64,000 nt of DNA from Strongylocentrotus purpuratus (taxonomy: Eukaryota; Echinodermata; Echinoidea; Camarodonta; Strongylocentrotidae). The position numbers and the translations under genes were made by a program. The stretch lies in the NCBI RefSeq assembly GCF_000002235.5, contig NW_022145552.1, positions 1,185,501 through 1,249,500 on the forward strand. Reading direction: 5' to 3'. Each line of letters begins with the position of its first letter. Position 1 is the stretch's first letter. This document shows positions 58,800 through 64,000 of the stretch, piece by piece. The notes below the pieces were generated by a model. It ran no database searches. It was not told the DNA's origin and saw only the letters and a program-made list of their open reading frames with translations.

Positions 58800-59450
58800 T
58801 CCGGCCGCGCCGGGACCGGCGCCCATCCGGATAAGTGATATGGCCGGATATGAGAATAACCGGAGTGGGACACCATTTCTAAGAAAGTATGGTAGAGGCA
58901 GGAAGATGTAAGGTAGAGGGGTCTATTTGTTGTAAAATATATATTTACTTGGGGTTGTGGATGATTGTAAATTATCAGTAATGTCTTTCTGTTTGAACGA
59001 AATGAAATATAATGAAATAAAACGGAAAATTATTGTCCACGATGTTTCCGTCTCTTGTTGTTGTGTGGACGAGTGATTGTATGGTAGCGGTGTACCAGTA
59101 CACAATAACGTACGCATGGGGATATGCTATGGCAGATTACATATTTGGTATGCTACTGAATTTTACATGTTTAACATCATGCTTGCATGAGACAACTCTT
59201 ATATTCTCGGTTAGTAGTCATAAATCAATGAAATCAATATATCTTACATTGCCCGGAAATAAGAAGGGTGGGAAACACACGAAAATGCCTTGTTCGTGCA
59301 ACGTTTTTGCGTGCATGCATGTATCCAGAGGGTCTCAGTCAAATATGGATATGTAAGCATAATATGCGTCACAAAGAAAACGCGTATAAATTAGGGGGTG
59401 TTTGTCTGAGATTGGACGCGGTCCGTGCGGTGCTGCGTTCAGGGGTTAAA
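58800..59450. other. No gene recognised
   Basis: A GC-rich patch (58800-58830, CCGGCCGCGCCGGGACCGGCG) is followed by ordinary AT-rich sequence. Open frames up to 107 codons lack recognisable content or splice context. Confidence 0.45.
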
Positions 59451-59458
59451 AAGGCTCT

Positions 59459-59885
59459 AGGACCACCCCCGGATAACCACCCCCAGTCAACTACCCCTTA
59501 GGACAACGACCCCTAGGGCAACCGGCACCTTCTAGGACGACTACCCCACTGTGACAACTACTCCCGGGACAACTACCCCCAAGTAAACTACCCCTAGGAC
59601 AACTACCCCCGGACAACTACCACCCGGACAAGTACCCCTTATGACAACTGCCCCCGGACAATATCCTAGGGGGTAGCTGTCCGGGGGTAGTTGTCCTAGG
59701 GGTTTGGTTGAATGGGGGGAGGGGGTAGTCGTCAGGGGGTAGTTGTCCGGGGTAGTTGTATAGGGAGTAATTGTCCCCGGGAGTAGTCGTCCTACTGAGG
59801 GTGATTGCCTTCGGGGGTGGTTGTCTTTAGGGGTAGTTGGCTTGGGTGGTTATTCGGGGGGGGGGGGGTGGATGTCCAGGGGGTA
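59459..59885. repeat. Two inverted minisatellite arrays, GGACAACTACCCC type
   Basis: 59459-59665 holds degenerate copies of GGACAACTACCCC. 59668-59885 holds the reverse complement GGGGTAGTTGTCC. Unit length is about 13-17 bp. The arrays meet head to head near 59667 and could fold into an arm of about 200 bp. Confidence 0.9.
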
Positions 59886-60164
59886 GGTGTCCGGATACGG
59901 TTTAAAAAACGTCCATTTTGGGCAATTTTCAAGAAAAAGGGTACCTTTTCGAAATCCTGCTGTTCGCGCTGATGTACGCATTTAAGGGTATTTTTTCTAG
60001 ATCCCGACTTCGAATTGAATTTTGTCAAAGAAAGGACTTTAGATGGCTATGCATTAAACCTATTTGGAAGTGTACAGGTTGATGCTCTTGTTTCTCTATT
60101 GAAATACATTTTTAAATTGTGAATTTTACACAGAAGCGCAATTTGATACATTGTTAACAACTCA

Positions 60165-60250
60165 TGTTTTTTGAGGGGGGGGGGGGGGGGGTTTCCACCA
60201 AAACAAACCCCCCAAAAATGTAAGGGGACCTGCGTACGCGCCTGCATGGG
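60165..60250. repeat. Poly-G repeat with CTGCGTACGCGCC end
   Basis: G17 (60175-60191), then C-rich words and GGGGACCTGCGTACGCGCC; inverted relation to the insert at 45219. Confidence 0.7.
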
Positions 60251-61163
60251 ATTAGCATGGGCATGCCATTCTGGTAGGATATGTTCAATTACAATGAATG
60301 GACATATTCCTCTTTGGAATCTGACAATGATCATGGCGGTCAAAGGGTGTTAATTGTAGCATTATATAGAATATACGGCCGATCAAACGTGTTGCCCCTA
60401 TCCCGCCAGTACACTGTGCCCAGTCATCGTGAGTTTGTGAGTAAACTGATTCAAAATTGTCAGAAGAAGGCCTTTTTCTGTGGAATGATGGGTAAAAGAC
60501 CTCTTTAATCAATCATTAACCCACCAGCCATATGCCAGTATGCAGGCCTAATCTTCACAATGATAATTAGATTATATTCACTTATTAACATGATTTTCTG
60601 TGAAGGCAGGCCTAAATCATTTTGAAATAAAGCCTTCGGTCTCCAAAAACTTCACTTAGAGACCAAATGTTTGATTTATTCATCATTAGTGCAATAATAG
60701 CTCAAGGCCTACTGGTAAAAAAAGAAAAAATAGTTAATGTTTGAGTATTACTTATTTTCATGATTTCATACCAAGTTCTTCCATTAAGCCGTCCTTTGAT
60801 TATTAATTTTTTTTTAATATTTACTATAAGAAATAGCATTTGTTCAGTACAAGTCCAAAATAGCAAAATCAATGTTTGAATATTCGAATAGGCTTATGAG
60901 TTATTTTGAAATAAACTTTTCAAGTCAGTCAAATTGGTGCAGCGGTCGCCAAACGGAATTTTAATTTTACATGACACTTATTACACGAATATCATGGTCA
61001 CACAATTTGTCTATGTATTCCTATCTAACACCATCCCCCTATATCCTCACCATACTATACTTAGAATGTATGTATAAGAAAACATACTTGAGTAAGAACT
61101 ATCGATTGAACTAGAATCACGAAACAGCAACAACTGCGAGAAATACAACATTCATTGCAGACT

Positions 61164-61201
61164 GGGAATTCCCAGTGACCTTTCGTCGTAGGGGAATCCC
61201 C
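61164..61201. promoter_or_regulatory. Paired NF-kappaB-like sites upstream of the plus-strand gene
   Basis: GGGAATTCCC (61164-61173) and GGGGAATCCCC (61191-61201), 27 bp apart and separated by AGTGACCTTTCGTCGTA. The arrangement matches the promoters of copies B and C. It ends about 225 bp before the probable first donor at 61425. Confidence 0.65.
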
Positions 61202-61299
61202 ATTAGGTCATCATGGTGACTCTCGCGCAGAGCGCGCGCACACACGTAGCAATTCTTCGATTGTGTATGTGCATAGACCTCTAACAAAACGTTCATGGG

Positions 61300-61425
61300 G
61301 TGTGTGCATGCACCGACTCGAATAACGGTAAATAGATTTTGTTACTGTTGATTACAAAAGAGGCGGAGAACGAGAGGCCATATTCGTCAATAGATTCATT
61401 CAACTGACCGTGCAAATGTTAACGG
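61300..61425 (+). other. Candidate 5' untranslated exon
   Basis: Ends at the strong donor ACGG|GTGAGT (61425/61426). The start is not defined. It would pair with the acceptor at 63063. No long ATG frame. Confidence 0.4.
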
Positions 61426-62349
61426 GTGAGTAGACACACCAAACGTTATATTTTTATTTTGTTATTTGTGTTAGTACGTTTTAGTATTATTCATATTCAC
61501 ATTCAGCTTCCTGGCTATATGAGACAACTGCATGAACGTTGTGTTCGCTTATCGATCATCGTGTTTCACAGTAAAATAGATAATTTATTATTTTAGGATT
61601 CTTTTTACCACCCCATGTTAATATATTGTTATTTGGATGTAAAAAACAAAAAAACGTAACTTGGCTCGTTGACTTTTTGCATTTTGTTGTTGTTCTTGGC
61701 CTGTTTTTGTATAGCCGGTAATTGACAACATGGTCAACAAGTTTAGTGCAGAGAAAACGCAAACAAAAATAACCGTGTAGAAAAAAATGAATGAATTATA
61801 TTTTATTTATTGATTTCTCTATCTTTCTTGACAAAAAAAAAGGGGGGGGGGTGGAGTGGCCAGGATTTGTATACCGGGGTGTACAGCTGAAGCCTTTAAA
61901 TCCATACCCATCATGATTTCAAGGGTCATATTGGTTTAAAAAAAGTACCCATGATCAAGACTTTGGATGGAAAAGCGAAATGATTTCAAATAATTATGTT
62001 TGCATGTGGGAATTGCACTTTAGCGAAAATATGGGTGAGCTGTTTTTATTCTGAAGAAAATAGTGATCAATGTTTAAGGTCAAGTACTAAAAGTGGGTCC
62101 ATATTCATTTGATACATGTTTATGGATTTTGTGTTTGCGCAAACAGCAACCAGAAGTAGTTGCACCGTGCACCGTCTTAGACGAGCACTCCCTCCCCGCC
62201 CCTCTAAGGATGATTATGAACAAAGTATATGGTTGACATTTTGAAGCTTTTGAATCGTAAAAAAGGGGAAGTAATATTGATATTGTGGTTGTACAGAAGG
62301 AAAAGAGCGCCGGTGAAAACTTTACATACTTGCAATATAGAAATAAATG

Positions 62350-62430
62350 AAGAAAGAGGTAGAGAGAGAAAAAGAGAGAGGAGGGGTGTGGAGAGAGAGA
62401 GAGAGAGAGAGAGAGAAGGGGGAGAGTGAA

Positions 62431-62465
<35 letters not shown>
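62350..62465. repeat. (GA)n microsatellite
   Basis: Mostly AGAG and GAGA runs with interruptions, in the intron of the plus-strand gene. Confidence 0.95.
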
Positions 62466-63063
62466 CGTGCTAAGAAGTGAATCGTGAAGGAAAAAAGGAC
62501 ACAAGGGTCTAGATTTTGTGATTTTGTTCATAGGCATTCAAATAAGCGGATGATGTGAACGGTCTATAACTCTTAAATATTACAATTTAATGTGTCGACT
62601 GATCAAAAATCTTATGCAAGATAACATAGCCCAGCAGTTGTCCTTAGATCTACGGATAAATTCATTGATATTTTCCGTTGTTTAAAAAAAAATAATAATC
62701 TCACTTAAATCATTCATCCAATTATCCTGTCAGAATTTCACAAATATTGTTTTTGTGAAGTCAAAAATTGAATCTAATTTTAGAGCAATTGCACTGGCCA
62801 AGATGAATAGAAATCTTTTCCTTTTTCTCTGAATGATTTTTTGAAAATCTCTAACTAAGTCTCAAAACCTCAACTTTCTTTAAAATCATATACTTTTAAA
62901 CTATAAATTACTTCTAGATAATCATTGTAGATAACATGTATACCAATTATGATAACTTTGTAGTTTGCCTTTATACATGTTGTTGAATGGAGTGGAATTT
63001 CGCCAAAGATGAATAAACTCTGCCAAATGAGCTTAAAACGTAAACTTTCTTCTTCACATCTAG

Positions 63064-63261
63064 AGCTTAACATATCCCCCTTGAACACGTAATTTCATTC
63101 GGATATGGATGAAAAGAGCGAGGGAGGTCGGAAAAATGGAGGAGGAAATGACACAGATGACACCAAAGAGGAAGAAACTATTCGGGCTGTAGACAACAGA
63201 GATACAGAGAATGGCGTAGACCAAAATGTGGATGATGGTATTAAGACAGAAGATCCTGAAG
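63064..63261 (+). CDS. First coding exon of an unknown acidic protein
   Basis: Acceptor TCTTCTTCACATCTAG| at 63063 and donor GAAG|GTAGGT at 63261. ATG at 63105 opens 52 codons plus one base, rich in Asp, Glu, Gly and Asn (MDEKSEGGRKNGGGNDTDDT). No domain is present in this exon; the gene continues beyond the window or past 63300. An acidic disordered N-terminus also starts copies A-C, but sequence identity is not evident. Confidence 0.6.
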
Positions 63262-63412
63262 GTAGGTATATTCAGTGATCCGACTTGAGTTATCTGCGAA
63301 TCTTAACTTTGTTGCAATTTATACGTGTATATAAGCTGTGCAATCAATTTTGCATATTATAAAATAAAAAATTGTACCCCGAACTGGCCCCATTGCTGTT
63401 CAGATTGTCTGA

Positions 63413-64000
63413 TGTTTGTTGTGGTACTATATGAACAACACCAATAGTTCATTGATGTGCGTAATGAGGCCGCGATTGGCGGAAGGATATGGGAATAAAG
63501 CACTTTCAAGATGGCCACTTATACATGAACATTGTCTACAGTGATCTCTTATTTATCCGTTCATCTGATCTTTCAACATGGTGGCAGCGGTCAAAAGAAT
63601 TGCCATATCTATTACTATGGAACTGCAGATCACATAGGGCCAGCAATAATCTTGAATGACTTATGAAAGATTGATAGGGACGGTTTTTGAACTGCCGACA
63701 ATCACACTGCACAGCCAGCAGAGTAAACTCACAGCCGCGTCTCCAATATGACTTTGTGTCGGCGAAAGGTTGCGCACTGTACTATTACGCGGGCAACACT
63801 ACGAGTAGACTAGTGTATTGACTATCAGACTATTAAAGCCCTACATTCAGGACCAGAACTGATGCGGAGGCAGAACCAGAGCCTAGAGGCTCGCCAGGAG
63901 CAGAGCCTAGAGGCTCGTCAGGAGAAGAGCCTAGAGGCTCGACAAGACCAGAGCCTAGAGGCTCGACCGGGACCGGGAACAGTACAGCTATAGGCCGCTA
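63413..64000 (+). mobile_element. Possible LTR retroelement fossil, cut by the window edge
   Basis: A segment starting TGTTGTGGTAC (about 63413) and ending CA near 63580 is followed by ACATGGTGGCAGCGG, a phrase often found just inside Ty3/Gypsy-type LTRs. A repetitive frame follows. The second LTR is not in view, so family and age cannot be stated. Tentative. Confidence 0.25.
63866..63975 (+). repeat. 24-bp tandem repeat, AGAGCCTAGAGGCTCG
   Basis: Four units of CAGAGCCTAGAGGCTCG plus a variable 7-8 bp. One frame reads EPRGS repeats (PRGSPGAEPRGSSGEEPRGS). The repeat may be part of a coding region continuing out of the window. Confidence 0.85.

Overview
The window looks like animal nuclear DNA, most probably from an echinoderm and most likely a sea urchin. 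The DNA is AT-rich, coding exons are small and split by consensus GT-AG introns, and non-LTR retrotransposons, tRNA-derived SINEs and small inverted-repeat (MITE-like) transposons are abundant. There is a foldback transposon with 15-bp tandem repeats in its inverted ends, an architecture I recall from the TU elements of sea urchins. The genes are death-domain genes of the kind expanded in echinoderm genomes. The species assignment is inference; no ribosomal or mitochondrial marker is present.

Layout. Three diverged copies of one multi-exon minus-strand gene dominate. Copy A lies at 578-5800, copy B at 25687-38900 and copy C at 45590-50850. Copy B has an intact model: its five coding exons sum to 1548 nt, or 515 residues. 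The protein has an acidic/basic N-terminus, a Ser-rich linker, a death domain, a Trp-rich hydrophobic (probably membrane) segment, and a C-terminal alpha/beta domain I do not recognise. Copies A and C have lost most of the death-domain exon. Both carry the same 150-bp MITE across the acceptor of the next exon, so they split from each other after they split from B. C also has splice and start defects and is probably a pseudogene. Between A and B lies a second minus-strand death-domain gene (10373-19767, perhaps starting near 24262) with ZU5 and UPA domains, whose four last introns agree in phase. A complete arylamine N-acetyltransferase-like gene with a single coding exon is at 56880-57812 (minus). 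A plus-strand gene begins near 61400 and its first coding exon is 63064-63261.

Regulation. The promoter sides of copies B and C, and of the plus-strand gene starting near 61400, share a module of two NF-kappaB-like palindromes 26-27 bp apart. Copy A lacks it because its homology stops just upstream of its first exon, where a 540-bp stretch full of GGCGCC-type words begins. A shared kappaB input for death-domain genes would suit an immune or cell-death role (inference).

Mobile DNA. The long intron of copy B holds a nested stack. A CR1/L2-type LINE is cut by a 3.9-kb foldback element with a 9-bp target duplication. That element contains a TTAA-flanked MITE and an OTU-like protein fossil. A second LINE 3' end sits further along, itself cut by a TA-flanked MITE. 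A second CR1-type LINE (21236-23893) is split by another TTAA-flanked MITE. A PIF/Harbinger-like element (14480-16070) carries a 1-kb tandem array and sits inside a zinc-finger fragment. The rest (7430-10370, 39500-42880, 54450-56850, 60500-61150, 61430-63060) shows no convincing genes.
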